A program made the position numbers and the translations under genes. This document shows, in pieces, positions 26,626-35,247 of a DNA stretch of 64,000 nucleotides (position 1 is the first letter of the stretch; each line of letters begins with the position of its first letter). The DNA is taken from the NCBI GenBank assembly GCA_049578545.1, contig JBAUMF010000068.1:1-64000 (forward strand). The letters run 5' to 3'. The DNA comes from DASQBT01 sp049578545 (GTDB lineage Bacteria > Pseudomonadota > Gammaproteobacteria > Burkholderiales > Thiobacillaceae). Below the pieces are notes generated by a model. It ran no database searches, was not told the origin of the DNA, and saw nothing but the letters and a program-made list of their open reading frames with translations.

Positions 26626-27227
26626 GTGCGCTCACCATGTACGACCTCAACCAGCTTGATCGCTTGCTGTTCCATCTCCATTACAAAGTTATGGACCCGG
26701 GAGCGGAAGTAACGATAAAAGATCATGGAAGGGATCGCGACAATCAGTCCGAAGGCGGTGTTGTACAGCGCTACGGATATGCCGTGGGCAAGTTGTGCCG
26801 GGTTGCCACCTGTAGGATCCTGCGAACCAAAGATTTCGATCATCCCAATTACGGTACCCAGCAAACCCAGCAAGGGAGCGACTGCGGCAATCGTGCCCAG
26901 AGCAACCAGAAAGCGTTCAAGATCATGCGTTACCAGACGCCCCGCTTCCTCTATGGATTCCTTCATGACTTCTCTGGAGGCCCTTACATTGCGCAAGCCC
27001 GCAGCAAATACTTGCCCCAGTGGAGACTCGGCAGCCAATTTGTTCAGGGATTCTGCAGTTACGCCCTTATTGCGAAACTCGGTGACAACTTTTGCCAATA
27101 GCCCTTCAGGCGCCACTCCGCTTGCCCGTAGCGAGTAAAATCGCTCGATAATGATGGCCACGGATAAAATGGATGCAAGCACCAAGGGCCAGATTGGCCA
27201 TCCAGCGGCCTCTAATAAGGCTAACAC
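26622..27227 (-). CDS. exbB: ExbB/TolQ/MotA-family proton channel protein
   Basis: 201 residues from a GTG at 27225-27227, chosen because GGAG lies at the right distance and the product then starts MLALLEAAGWPIWPLVLAS, the usual family start. An ATG at 27318-27320 would add 31 residues and place the likely promoter inside the coding sequence. Three membrane helices: about 10-30, 110-130 and 155-175, with GTIAAVAPLLGLLGTVIGMIE-type channel helix. Forms the pentameric stator around ExbD. Confidence 0.9.
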   Translation of the reverse strand: MLALLEAAGWPIWPLVLASILSVAIIIERFYSLRASGVAPEGLLAKVVTEFRNKGVTAESLNKLAAESPLGQVFAAGLRNVRASREVMKESIEEAGRLVTHDLERFLVALGTIAAVAPLLGLLGTVIGMIEIFGSQDPTGGNPAQLAHGISVALYNTAFGLIVAIPSMIFYRYFRSRVHNFVMEMEQQAIKLVEVVHGERT

Positions 27228-27531
27228 GCGCAGTCTCCGAAGATTCAAAAACAGTGCGACTTTATCTTGCACTGTCAGGTTAGGCAAGGTAGCGTCATCA
27301 AATAGAAGAAAAGCGATCACTCATTCTCATGGCAGGGAGTTAGGTTCTCCACAAATGCTGTGGATAAATTTGTTGGCAACTTATCTGTACCCCTCGTAAC
27401 TGGCCATATAGCAAGGTTTCATTGCCCGATGCCTATTCTGAGTGCATTTCTTATATTCTATTAGATTCAATGGGTTACTTATTTCCTTCATTGTCAAGGT
27501 TTTTTCATAAATCATTTTCAATGACAACCAA
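27228..27531. other. divergent intergenic region exbB/xseA
   Basis: 304 bp. It holds the candidate exbB promoter (27259-27287), a pair of inverted DnaA-box-like 9-mers (27345-27353 and 27359-27367), and an AT-rich stretch from about 27435 to 27531 that should contain the xseA promoter; I could not fix -35 and -10 elements for xseA with confidence. No small gene seen. Confidence 0.6.
27259..27287 (-). promoter_or_regulatory. candidate sigma-70 promoter of exbB
   Basis: Minus strand TTGCCT, 17-bp spacer, TAAAGT: 4/6 and 4/6 matches to TTGACA and TATAAT. It would start transcription about 25 bp before the GTG start of exbB. Confidence 0.4.
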
Positions 27532-28893
27532 ATGACGGTGGATGACTTGAATATTCTTGGCAATGGCAATACCCGATCTCAACCCCCAATTCTGACCGTT
27601 GCCGAGCTGAATCAGATGGCTCGGCGCCTACTGGAATTGAACCTGCCGTTGCTATGGGTGCAGGGAGAACTATCCAATTTCACACGTGCATCCTCAGGAC
27701 ACTGGTATTTTTCACTCAAGGATGAATTGGCCCAGGTACGCTGCACCTTCTTTCGCAACAAAAACCAGTTTGTTGATTGGCTGCCCGAAAATGGACAGCA
27801 AGTAGAGATTCGGGCACTGCCAACGCTTTATGAGCCGCGTGGTGATTTCCAGCTCAATGTGGATGTGATGCGACGCGCGGGTCTGGGTGCCTTGTTCGAA
27901 GCGTTCGAGAAACTCAAGGCCAAACTGGGTGAGGAAGGGTTATTTGGTCCCGGACTCAAAATGCCATTGCCAGTATTTCCCAAGACCTTGGGTGTCGTAA
28001 CATCGATCCACACCGCGGCCCTCCGGGACGTTCTTGCTACCCTTCGTCGGCGCATGCCTGGTATACGCGTTGTTATTTACCCGACTCCCGTTCAAGGCAG
28101 AACGGCTGGACCGCAGATTGCTGAAAAAATACAAATGGCCTCGGCACGCAATGAATGTGATGCCCTCATTCTCTGCCGAGGTGGTGGGAGCATCGAAGAT
28201 CTCTGGTGTTTCAATGATGAAGTTGTCGCCCGCGCGATGGCGGCTTGCCGAATCCCGATTGTCAGCGGAATCGGTCATGAAACTGATTTCACCATCGCAG
28301 ATTTTGTTGCCGATTTGCGCGCGCCAACCCCAACCGCAGCGGCAGAATTACTTAGCCCCGATCGGGTCGACTGGCTGCACAAGCTTGATCAACTGGCAGG
28401 CCGGGTCAAACGCACGTTCTCGCATCAGCTGGAAAATCAGGCCCAGCGGCTGGACGCTATAAGCCGCAGGCTCAAGCATCCCGGTGAAAGCCTAAGTGGA
28501 CAACGGACGTTTCTTGGACTGCTTGCTTCCCGCATGAAGAACAATATGCATCAAACTCTGGAGCGGGGACGCTGGGAGTACCATCATACAGGGACGCGCT
28601 TGGCTCACCTCCTCCCCGATGTGCCGGGTTCACGAAGCAACCTCTTGTTAAGAGCGTTCACGTTAAAGAAAAGTCTCAACCGTCAGCTTAGGGAGCAGAA
28701 TCTTCAGCTAAGTCGCTTACAAAGCCATCTTCTGCACCTTAACCCACAGGCGGTGCTGGAACGTGGCTACACCATCACCCAGAACGCCAAGGGCAAAATC
28801 GTACGTGATAGCCGTTTGCTTGGGAGGGGAGAGAAATTGGTTCTTCGCTTTGCGATTGGCAAGGCCCATGTGAGAGTTGAAACGAAAGAATAG
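27532..28893 (+). CDS. xseA: Exodeoxyribonuclease VII large subunit
   Basis: 453 residues. N-terminal OB fold (LTVAELNQMARRLLE, LWVQGELSNFTRASSGHWYFSLKD), the catalytic core with ALLRD-like ALRDVLATLRRRMPG, CRGGGSIEDLWCFNDE and SGIGHETDFTIADFVADLRAPTPTAAAE, then a long coiled-coil C-terminus. Degrades single-stranded DNA with the XseB small subunit, which is not in this window. No clear ribosome site precedes the ATG; the gene stands alone on the plus strand. Confidence 0.96.
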   Translation: MTVDDLNILGNGNTRSQPPILTVAELNQMARRLLELNLPLLWVQGELSNFTRASSGHWYFSLKDELAQVRCTFFRNKNQFVDWLPENGQQVEIRALPTLYEPRGDFQLNVDVMRRAGLGALFEAFEKLKAKLGEEGLFGPGLKMPLPVFPKTLGVVTSIHTAALRDVLATLRRRMPGIRVVIYPTPVQGRTAGPQIAEKIQMASARNECDALILCRGGGSIEDLWCFNDEVVARAMAACRIPIVSGIGHETDFTIADFVADLRAPTPTAAAELLSPDRVDWLHKLDQLAGRVKRTFSHQLENQAQRLDAISRRLKHPGESLSGQRTFLGLLASRMKNNMHQTLERGRWEYHHTGTRLAHLLPDVPGSRSNLLLRAFTLKKSLNRQLREQNLQLSRLQSHLLHLNPQAVLERGYTITQNAKGKIVRDSRLLGRGEKLVLRFAIGKAHVRVETKE

Positions 28894-28908
28894 GACAGCG
28901 CAGATCCG

Positions 28909-28964
28909 GGGCGTATTAACACTAATTTCGCGTCAGCGTGAAATTTGGGCCCGTTAACACGCCC
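28909..28964. repeat. nested inverted repeat between convergent xseA and miaA
   Basis: Outer arms GGGCGTATTAAC and GTTAACACGCCC pair with one mismatch; inner arms AATTTCGCG and CGTGAAATT also pair with one mismatch around TCAG. The whole 56-bp element fills the space between two convergent stop codons and touches the miaA stop. No T run is present on either side, so it is not a standard intrinsic terminator, though it may still end both transcripts. Confidence 0.7.
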
Positions 28965-29890
28965 TAAGCAAGAGACTGGTCAGCCCAATTCTTTAGCTTT
29001 CCATCCAAGTTTTCATCAAAACAGTCCACCGATTTCAACTGCATGCCGCGCAACCATGTGAGTTGCCTTTTTGCCAATTGCCGGGTGGCATACACACCCC
29101 GGTCCCGCATCTCTGTCTGATCGTAGGCGCCTTCCAGATAGGCCCATATTTGTCGATAGCCTACACAACGCATCGAAGGCAGTCCCGATGACAGCGGGTA
29201 GTTGGCGCGCAACTCCACCAACTCATCTACCAGGCCATCCTTCAACATCTGGTCAAAACGCAACTCAATGCGCTCATGCAGTTTTGCGCGATTAGAAGGG
29301 ACCAGTGCCAATACACGACGTCGATATGGTAGAACTGCCGGATTGTTGCCCTGCCAGAAACTGCTTATGGGACGTCCCGTTGTTCGCAGGACTTCCAACG
29401 CCCGTTGTATGCGTTGCGTGTCGGTAGGCTCGATACGCGCCGCTGCGGCAGGGTCATGCTGGAGAAGCTCTTCATGCAAGGCGAGCCACCCCCGCTCCTG
29501 GGCCTCTTCCTCGATTCTTTGTCTTAGGTGTTCGTCAGCTCGGGGCAAGTCATCCAGGCCTTCCACCAGTACCTTGAAATACAGCATGGTGCCACCGACC
29601 AATAGCGGAGTCCTGCCGCGCGAATGAATATCCTGTATTGCCTCGAGCGCGTCCTGTCTGAATTGGGCAGCGGAATAGCGTTGGGTTGGGTCTATAAGAT
29701 CAATAAGATGATGGGGCACTCGCTGCAGAATCTCAGCATCCGGTTTAGCTGTACCGATATTCATATCGCGGTACACCAGCGCGGAATCCATACTGATAAT
29801 TTCAATCGGATAGGACTCAGCCAACTTCACAGCCAGTCCTGTCTTGCCACTCGCGGTAGGGCCAACGAGACCAAGAACAGGTTGCTTCAC
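28964..29890 (-). CDS. miaA: tRNA dimethylallyltransferase
   Basis: 308 residues. P-loop GPTASGKTGLAVKLA at 9-23, MDSALVYRDMNIGTAKP, DLIDPTQRYSAAQFRQDA and VGGTMLYFKVLVEGL are characteristic. Transfers the dimethylallyl group to A37 of tRNAs reading UNN codons. Follows ppiD on the same strand after 26 bp and ends convergently with xseA. Confidence 0.97.
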   Translation of the reverse strand: MKQPVLGLVGPTASGKTGLAVKLAESYPIEIISMDSALVYRDMNIGTAKPDAEILQRVPHHLIDLIDPTQRYSAAQFRQDALEAIQDIHSRGRTPLLVGGTMLYFKVLVEGLDDLPRADEHLRQRIEEEAQERGWLALHEELLQHDPAAAARIEPTDTQRIQRALEVLRTTGRPISSFWQGNNPAVLPYRRRVLALVPSNRAKLHERIELRFDQMLKDGLVDELVELRANYPLSSGLPSMRCVGYRQIWAYLEGAYDQTEMRDRGVYATRQLAKRQLTWLRGMQLKSVDCFDENLDGKLKNWADQSLA

Positions 29891-29916
29891 AGTAACTATC
29901 TAGGATTTGTGTCCGC

Positions 29917-31812
29917 TTATTCCTTGGTTCCAAGGGCACCTGGTTTAATCTCGACCTTGTATTGTGACTTTGCCAGGGTCAGATAGGCTTCTGAATCAAC
30001 CCGCGCAAATGTCTGGCGCAGATTATCTTCCAGTTCAGCGATCACATTCGGATCGATTGTCGAGGGTTCAGATACCCTGCTAATACGTACCAGACGATAA
30101 CGACCGTCAGGCATTGTTACGCCGGTATAAGACGGCAGCTTCGAAGTATTGACACGAAAAATGATTGGCAGGGTCTGTGCATTGAATGGGCCAGGCTGCT
30201 GACGGCTAACCGTCTGGAACGATGACCACGCAAGAGCAGGTTCCTCTCCCTTGCCAAGCCTGTTCAGAAGTACCTGTCCCTTTTTCTCGGCCAGCCTGGC
30301 GCTATTTTCAGCAACCAGTTTTTCCTTGATGGATGGGCTCACTTCAGCCAGCGCATGCAGTTTTGCAGGACGGTAATCAATCACCCGTGCAGAAACCAGT
30401 GCACCTTTTGCGGTTTCCACGGCTTCAGTGTTCTGCCTGCTCTTGATGCTGTCAGGCGAAAAAATCGCGTCCAGCAATTTCGGATCATCCAATGGGGCTG
30501 TCCCACCCTTGCGGCTTATCCAATCCGAAGCTTGCAGGGGTAAGTGATAGGCATCTGCTGCAGGTTTCAGTGTTGTGGACTGGTCATAGACCAGATTGCT
30601 GAAGTTTTCCGCTGCCTGAGCAAAAAGCCTTTGCCCCTGCTGAGCGCGAAGCTCTGCAATAACCGAGTCGCGCACGCTGGCGAGCGGTACGACCTTGGCG
30701 GGGGTAATTCCATCAAGACGGATGATGTGATAACCGAAGTCTGTCTCAACAGGCCCACGCAGCTCTCCAACCCTCATCGAGAATACGGCGTCATCAAAAG
30801 CCTTGACCATCACGCCACGGGGATTAGCGCCCAGGCTTCCACCATTGACAGCCGAACCTGGGTCCTGCGAGTCGCGTTTGGCCACCTCAGCAAAACTGCC
30901 GGGATTCTTTTTGATCTCTACCAGTAAAGCCTCTGCCCTAGCCTTGGCTTTTTGCCGCGCAACTGCGTCACCTTTGGGTGCTGCAATAAGTATGTGGCTG
31001 GCGGTTCTCAGTTCCGGCTCACCGAATTTCGACTCATTGGCCTGGTAAAAATTCTGGACGTCCTGTTCGGTCGGCTGTGCATGGGCCGCCATTGCCTCTT
31101 TCGACAAGACGACATATTCGACTCTGGCTGCTTCAGGGTCAGTGTAATCAGCTTTATGATTGTTATAATAGGCTTCAATATCCGCCGTTGTAGGTTGGGC
31201 ATCAGCAGCAAATTTGGCAGGCATGACGTCCACCCAGGCTACTTCTCTCTGCTGCGCAACAAGGCGCGCCAACTGATCGGCTGTCGTCTTGGAAACGACA
31301 ATTCCACTGACCATGGGTGCCTGGAAAGTGCGCAACAGGATCTCCTGCCGTGTCTGGTTTTCAAAACCAGCTGCCGTCAGGCCATGTTGCCTGAGGGTTG
31401 CGTCATAGCGCTCGCGGGAAAATTGACCGTTTTCCTGAAACAATGGGATTTGCTGGATAATGGCGGCGACTTCTCGATCAGGCGCAATCAATTTGGCATC
31501 CTGGATCGCCAGCAACAACGCCTTGCGATTTACCAGGCCATCCAATACTGTCTCACGAAACTCCTTACTTTGCGAAATTGCCGGATCGTATTTGGCGCCT
31601 GCTGTCTGTCTGAGTTGCTCTGCCTGGTTTTGCAGGGCTTCCGTAAATTCCTGCCGGTAAATCCTCGCCTTGCCCACTTCGGCGACGACATCTCCGCCAC
31701 CGCCCTTGTTGAAATAGGATTCAATGCCCCAAAGTGCAAACGGGACAATAATCAACGCCAGGATGACTTTGGCAATCCAACCCTGTGCCCGGTCACGGAT
31801 GGCTTCTAACAT
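29917..31812 (-). CDS. ppiD: PpiD-like periplasmic folding factor (SurA-N and parvulin domains)
   Basis: 631 residues. One membrane anchor near the N-terminus (KVILALIIVPFALWGIESYF, about 15-35), a SurA_N-like helical domain (about 36-240), a parvulin domain (about 265-365: ASHILIA, FAEVAKRDSQDPGSAVNGG, GELRGPVETDFGYHIIRLD), then a long C-terminal helical part. It is an inner-membrane anchored chaperone facing the periplasm. In Betaproteobacteria it commonly follows hupB and tRNA genes, as here. Confidence 0.94.
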   Translation of the reverse strand: MLEAIRDRAQGWIAKVILALIIVPFALWGIESYFNKGGGGDVVAEVGKARIYRQEFTEALQNQAEQLRQTAGAKYDPAISQSKEFRETVLDGLVNRKALLLAIQDAKLIAPDREVAAIIQQIPLFQENGQFSRERYDATLRQHGLTAAGFENQTRQEILLRTFQAPMVSGIVVSKTTADQLARLVAQQREVAWVDVMPAKFAADAQPTTADIEAYYNNHKADYTDPEAARVEYVVLSKEAMAAHAQPTEQDVQNFYQANESKFGEPELRTASHILIAAPKGDAVARQKAKARAEALLVEIKKNPGSFAEVAKRDSQDPGSAVNGGSLGANPRGVMVKAFDDAVFSMRVGELRGPVETDFGYHIIRLDGITPAKVVPLASVRDSVIAELRAQQGQRLFAQAAENFSNLVYDQSTTLKPAADAYHLPLQASDWISRKGGTAPLDDPKLLDAIFSPDSIKSRQNTEAVETAKGALVSARVIDYRPAKLHALAEVSPSIKEKLVAENSARLAEKKGQVLLNRLGKGEEPALAWSSFQTVSRQQPGPFNAQTLPIIFRVNTSKLPSYTGVTMPDGRYRLVRISRVSEPSTIDPNVIAELEDNLRQTFARVDSEAYLTLAKSQYKVEIKPGALGTKE

Positions 31813-31886
31813 GCAGGTTCCCTCGAAACTTGAAATACATCAACAGCCGCATCGCGCAGCAAGAGTGTGAATTTTGTCATGAAGAA

Positions 31887-31907
31887 GGGCTCACAAAATG
31901 CGAGCCC
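31887..31907 (-). terminator. terminator-like hairpin after tRNA-Asp
   Basis: On the minus strand GGGCTC and GAGCCC pair around a 9-nt loop, followed by TTCTTC. The tract is poor in T on the minus strand but rich on the plus strand (TATTTTT). Placed 6 bp after the tRNA-Asp CCA end, it most likely ends the hupB-tRNA transcript. Confidence 0.55.
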
Positions 31908-31913
31908 TATTTT

Positions 31914-31990
31914 TGGCGGAGTGGACGGGACTCGAACCCGCGACCCCCGGCGTGACAGGCCGGTATTCTAACCAACTGAACTACCACTCC
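31914..31990 (-). tRNA. tRNA-Asp (GTC)
   Basis: 77 nt including an encoded CCA. Acceptor GGAGTGG pairs with CCACTCC; anticodon stem and loop CCGGCCTGTCACGCCGG gives GTC; TpsiC arm GCGGGTTCGAGTCCCGT. Lies 43 bp after tRNA-Val on the same strand. Confidence 0.97.
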
Positions 31991-32033
31991 ACTCTGGTTG
32001 CGCAACTTGAACCATTTATGCAACCAGTTCAGC

Positions 32034-32109
32034 TGGTGGGTGCTGACGGGATCGAACCGCCGACATTCGCCTTGTAAGGGCGACGCTCTACCAGCTGAGC
32101 TAAGCACCC
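32034..32109 (-). tRNA. tRNA-Val (TAC)
   Basis: 76 nt including an encoded CCA. Acceptor GGGTGCT pairs with AGCACCC; anticodon arm TCGCCCTTACAAGGCGA gives TAC; TpsiC arm CGGCGGTTCGATCCCGTC. The 5' end is only 8 nt after the hupB stop codon, so it is most likely cut from the hupB messenger. Confidence 0.97.
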
Positions 32110-32117
32110 AAATCGGA

Positions 32118-32390
32118 TTAGTTTACGGCATCCTTTAAACCCTTCCCGGCACGGAACTTTGGTACCTTCGCAGCCTTGATCTTGATGGCGCCTCCTGTGC
32201 GCGGATTACGCCCGGTACGTGCAGCTCGCTTGCCAACATAGAAAGTTCCAAAACCCACCAGAGTAACCATGTCGCCTTTTTTCAGCGCCTTTTTAACTGC
32301 ATCAACCGCGGCATCGAGAGCACGTCCAGCGGCAGCTTTGGATACGTCCGCGGAGTCGGCTATTGCATCAATCAATTCAGATTTATTCAC
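32118..32390 (-). CDS. hupB: DNA-binding protein HU-beta
   Basis: 90 residues from a GTG start with GGGGAC upstream. MNKSELIDAIADSADVSKAA and GFGTFYVGKRAARTGRNPRTG are the HU dimerisation and arm sequences; ends KFRAGKGLKDAVN. Nucleoid-associated, sequence-independent DNA bending. It has a near-perfect promoter upstream and tRNA-Val 8 nt downstream. Confidence 0.97.
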   Translation of the reverse strand: MNKSELIDAIADSADVSKAAAGRALDAAVDAVKKALKKGDMVTLVGFGTFYVGKRAARTGRNPRTGGAIKIKAAKVPKFRAGKGLKDAVN

Positions 32391-32443
32391 GTATTGTCCC
32401 CTTTCGTTCAGAGAGTATGGATACAGGAAGCCCTGTGGCTGGC

Positions 32444-32473
32444 TTTATAACTTCCCGCAAAACCTTGTGTCAA
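32444..32473 (-). promoter_or_regulatory. sigma-70 promoter of hupB
   Basis: Minus strand TTGACA (plus-strand 32468-32473), 18-bp spacer, TATAAA (32444-32449). The -35 is perfect and the -10 has five of six consensus bases. Start of transcription would be near 32437, giving a leader of about 47 nt. Confidence 0.8.
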
Positions 32474-32665
32474 GCGGTATCCGGCCTGATTGTAAGCTGG
32501 GAAGAAAATGTTCGACGAAATTTTTTTCCGCGCGCATTTTGCACTCTAAGGCGGGTTCATAACTATCTGTTCTTACTGGCTATTGCTCCAGGCACGGGCA
32601 TGCTCCACTGTCCAGCACGTCAGAACATTCGACGCATCTCGATTTTGCTCATTTCATTCAAGATA

Positions 32666-32688
32666 AGAAAACCCGCCGTGGAGCGGGT
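32666..32688 (-). terminator. lon terminator
   Basis: Minus strand ACCCGC TCCACG GCGGGT followed by TTTCTTATC, about 35 bp after the lon stop. Confidence 0.8.
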
Positions 32689-32721
32689 GTTCTTTATGTT
32701 CAACCACCAGTTAATTGAGAG

Positions 32722-35130
32722 TCAATGTTTGATCGCCTGCACAGGCCCTGTTTCATCCACTTTGGCAGGAAGCGACTCGGTCTCTGAACCTTCAGGCAAA
32801 GGCTCAGGCTGTCGTTCCAGTGCAGTCTTCAGCACCTGATCGATCCACTTAACAGGGTGAATGTCGAGTCTATTCTTAATATTGTCGGGAATGTCAACGA
32901 GATCTTTCACGTTCTCTTCAGGGATAAGAACCGTTTTAATCCCACCACGGTGAGCGGCAAGCAATTTCTCTTTCAATCCACCAATTGGCAACACTTCACC
33001 GCGCAAGGTAATCTCACCCGTCATGGCAACGTCGCAGCGAACCGGGATGCCAGTGAGGACCGACACGACGGCCGAACAAATGGCAATACCCGCACTTGGG
33101 CCATCCTTGGGCGTGGCACCTTCCGGCATATGGATATGAATATCACGCTTCTCGTAGAAATCCTGAGGTATACCCAAGGCCTTGGAACGTGACCTCACGA
33201 CCGACATCGCTGCCTGGATTGACTCCTGCATCACCTCCCCCAATTTGCCTGTGGTTGTCATCTTGCCTTTTCCTGGAAGCATGACCGCCTCAATTGTGAG
33301 CAATTCCCCGCCCACCTCGGTCCACGCAAGGCCAGTGACCTGCCCAACCTGGTTATGCTTCTCGGCAATACCGTAACTGTAACGACGGACACCAAGGTAT
33401 TTTTCCAGATTGCGAGAAGTAATGGAGATTTTCGGCTTGGGACTCTTTAATAATAATGCTTTCACTGCCTTGCGGCACATTTTCGAAATTTCGCGTTCCA
33501 GTGAACGCACCCCTGCCTCACGGGTGTAATAGCGAACCACATCCCTCAAAGCAGATTCCGCAATATGTATTTCGGTATCCTTCAAACCATTGGCCTTCAT
33601 CTGCTTGGGCACGAGATAACGCACGGCGATATTGATCTTCTCGTCCTCCGTATAGCCTGAAAGGCGAATTACTTCCATCCTGTCCAACAATGGAGCGGGC
33701 AAATTCATCGTGTTGGCCGTCGCCACAAACATGACATCAGAAAGGTCATATTCGACTTCGATATAGTGATCCTGAAAGGTATGGTTTTGCTCCGGATCCA
33801 GCACTTCAAGCAAGGCCGATGACGGATCGCCCCGGAAATCCTGTCCCATCTTGTCGACTTCATCGAGCAGGAACAGAGGGTTTCTCACGCCAACCTTGGT
33901 CAGGCTTTGCAGTATCTTGCCTGGCATAGAGCCAATGTACGTGCGGCGATGCCCCCTAATTTCCGCTTCGTCACGAACACCACCCAACGCCATCCGAACA
34001 AACTTACGATTTGTCGCCCTAGCCACAGACTGTCCAAGTGAGGTTTTACCCACCCCAGGGGGACCCACCAAGCACAGGATAGGCGCCTTGACCTTGTCTA
34101 CGCGTTGTTGAACGGCAAGATATTCGAGGATACGTTCCTTCACTTTATCAAGTCCATAATGGTCTTCATCAAGTATCCGCTCGGCCTTGACCAAATCCTT
34201 GCTGATTTTCGTTTTCTTCTTCCAAGGCAGACCGACCATGGCTTCAATATAACTGCGCACAACCGTCGCCTCGGCAGACATTGGCGACATCATGCGCAAT
34301 TTTTTCAGTTCGCCCATTGCCTTGGCTTCGGCTTCCTTGCTCATGCTCGCGTCATGGACACGCTTTTCTAGCTCTTCAAGTTCAGCCCCCTCCTCCAAAT
34401 CGCCAAGTTCCTTTTGGATTGCTTTAACTTGCTCATTCAGATAATACTCCCGCTGACTTTTCTCCATCTGGCGCTTGACCCGACCGCGAATACGTTTCTC
34501 GACCTGGAGAATATCGATTTCAGCCTCCAGCAAGCCCATCAGATGTTCAAGTCGCTTTGCGACAGAAATCATCTCAAGGACTTCCTGCTTCTGCTCAAGC
34601 TTGAGTGGCAAATGGGCTACGATTGTGTCAGCCAGTCGGCCGCCTTCATCAATACCAGAAAGCGATGTCAGAATTTCGGGCGGAATTTTCTTGTTAAGTT
34701 TGATGTACTGGTCAAACTGGGCAAGCAAGGCCCTACGCATGGCTTCCACTTCGGTGTCATCCTTGCCATCTAATGGAATCAGCTCGGCCCGGCCAGTGAG
34801 GAAAGTTTCTTCATCAGTTATTTCGATCAAACGTGCACGTTGATTACCTTCAACCAGCACCTTCACCGTTCCATCAGGCAACTTCAGCATCTGCAGCACT
34901 GTCGCCACACTGCCTGTCTCATAGAGGTCATCCGGTGTCGGCTCATCCTGGGCAGCAGATTTTTGGGCAACCAGCAGAATGCTCTTGCCGGTTTCCATGG
35001 AAGTCTCCAGTGCTTTAATAGACTTCGGCCGCCCCACAAAGAGGGGAATTACCATATGAGGGAATACCACTACGTCGCGTAAGGGCAGAAGGGGCAGCTG
35101 GATGGTTTCGCCTGGTTTGGAAATACTCAT
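32722..35130 (-). CDS. lon: ATP-dependent protease Lon
   Basis: 802 residues from the ATG at 35128-35130 (MSISKPGETIQLPLLPLRD); the upstream TTG extension of ten residues is unlikely. LON substrate-binding domain (about 10-205), AAA+ module with GPPGVGKTS near 357, and protease domain with catalytic Ser in PKDGPSAG and Lys in the following KEKLLAAHRGG helix region. Degrades misfolded and regulatory proteins in the cytoplasm. It follows clpX after a terminator hairpin, so it has its own promoter; a CTTGAAA resembling the heat-shock -35 lies beside that hairpin but has no matching -10. Confidence 0.97.
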   Translation of the reverse strand: MSISKPGETIQLPLLPLRDVVVFPHMVIPLFVGRPKSIKALETSMETGKSILLVAQKSAAQDEPTPDDLYETGSVATVLQMLKLPDGTVKVLVEGNQRARLIEITDEETFLTGRAELIPLDGKDDTEVEAMRRALLAQFDQYIKLNKKIPPEILTSLSGIDEGGRLADTIVAHLPLKLEQKQEVLEMISVAKRLEHLMGLLEAEIDILQVEKRIRGRVKRQMEKSQREYYLNEQVKAIQKELGDLEEGAELEELEKRVHDASMSKEAEAKAMGELKKLRMMSPMSAEATVVRSYIEAMVGLPWKKKTKISKDLVKAERILDEDHYGLDKVKERILEYLAVQQRVDKVKAPILCLVGPPGVGKTSLGQSVARATNRKFVRMALGGVRDEAEIRGHRRTYIGSMPGKILQSLTKVGVRNPLFLLDEVDKMGQDFRGDPSSALLEVLDPEQNHTFQDHYIEVEYDLSDVMFVATANTMNLPAPLLDRMEVIRLSGYTEDEKINIAVRYLVPKQMKANGLKDTEIHIAESALRDVVRYYTREAGVRSLEREISKMCRKAVKALLLKSPKPKISITSRNLEKYLGVRRYSYGIAEKHNQVGQVTGLAWTEVGGELLTIEAVMLPGKGKMTTTGKLGEVMQESIQAAMSVVRSRSKALGIPQDFYEKRDIHIHMPEGATPKDGPSAGIAICSAVVSVLTGIPVRCDVAMTGEITLRGEVLPIGGLKEKLLAAHRGGIKTVLIPEENVKDLVDIPDNIKNRLDIHPVKWIDQVLKTALERQPEPLPEGSETESLPAKVDETGPVQAIKH

Positions 35131-35218
35131 GACATTACCTTTTTTTTGATTGGCCCCCAATACTTAAGGAACCCATGGAAATTTACCCAAGTTAGATTGA
35201 GTCAAACCACAAAATTTC

Positions 35219-35240
35219 AAGGGGCTCAAAAGAGCCCCTT
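35219..35240 (-). terminator. clpX terminator
   Basis: Minus strand AAGGGGCTC TTTT GAGCCCCTT, a perfect 9-bp stem, followed by GAAATTTTG. It lies 8 bp after the clpX stop. Confidence 0.75.
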
Positions 35241-35247
35241 TACCCAA

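Larger units (their letters stand above)
32391..32721. other. intergenic region between lon and hupB
   Basis: 331 bp. The left half carries the hupB leader and promoter (32444-32473); the right end carries the lon terminator (32666-32688). In between (about 32480-32660) I see no gene; there is a T-rich stretch near 32520 that may act as upstream promoter element. Confidence 0.6.

Noticed and set aside
26622..27320. Longer exbB starting at the ATG 27318-27320
   Set aside because: The extra 31 residues have no family support and would overlap the likely promoter; the GTG at 27227 has a ribosome site.
35200..35222. CTTGAAA upstream of lon as a heat-shock (sigma-32) promoter
   Set aside because: No CCCCAT-like -10 element is found at 11-16 bp, and the motif is part of the arm of the clpX terminator.
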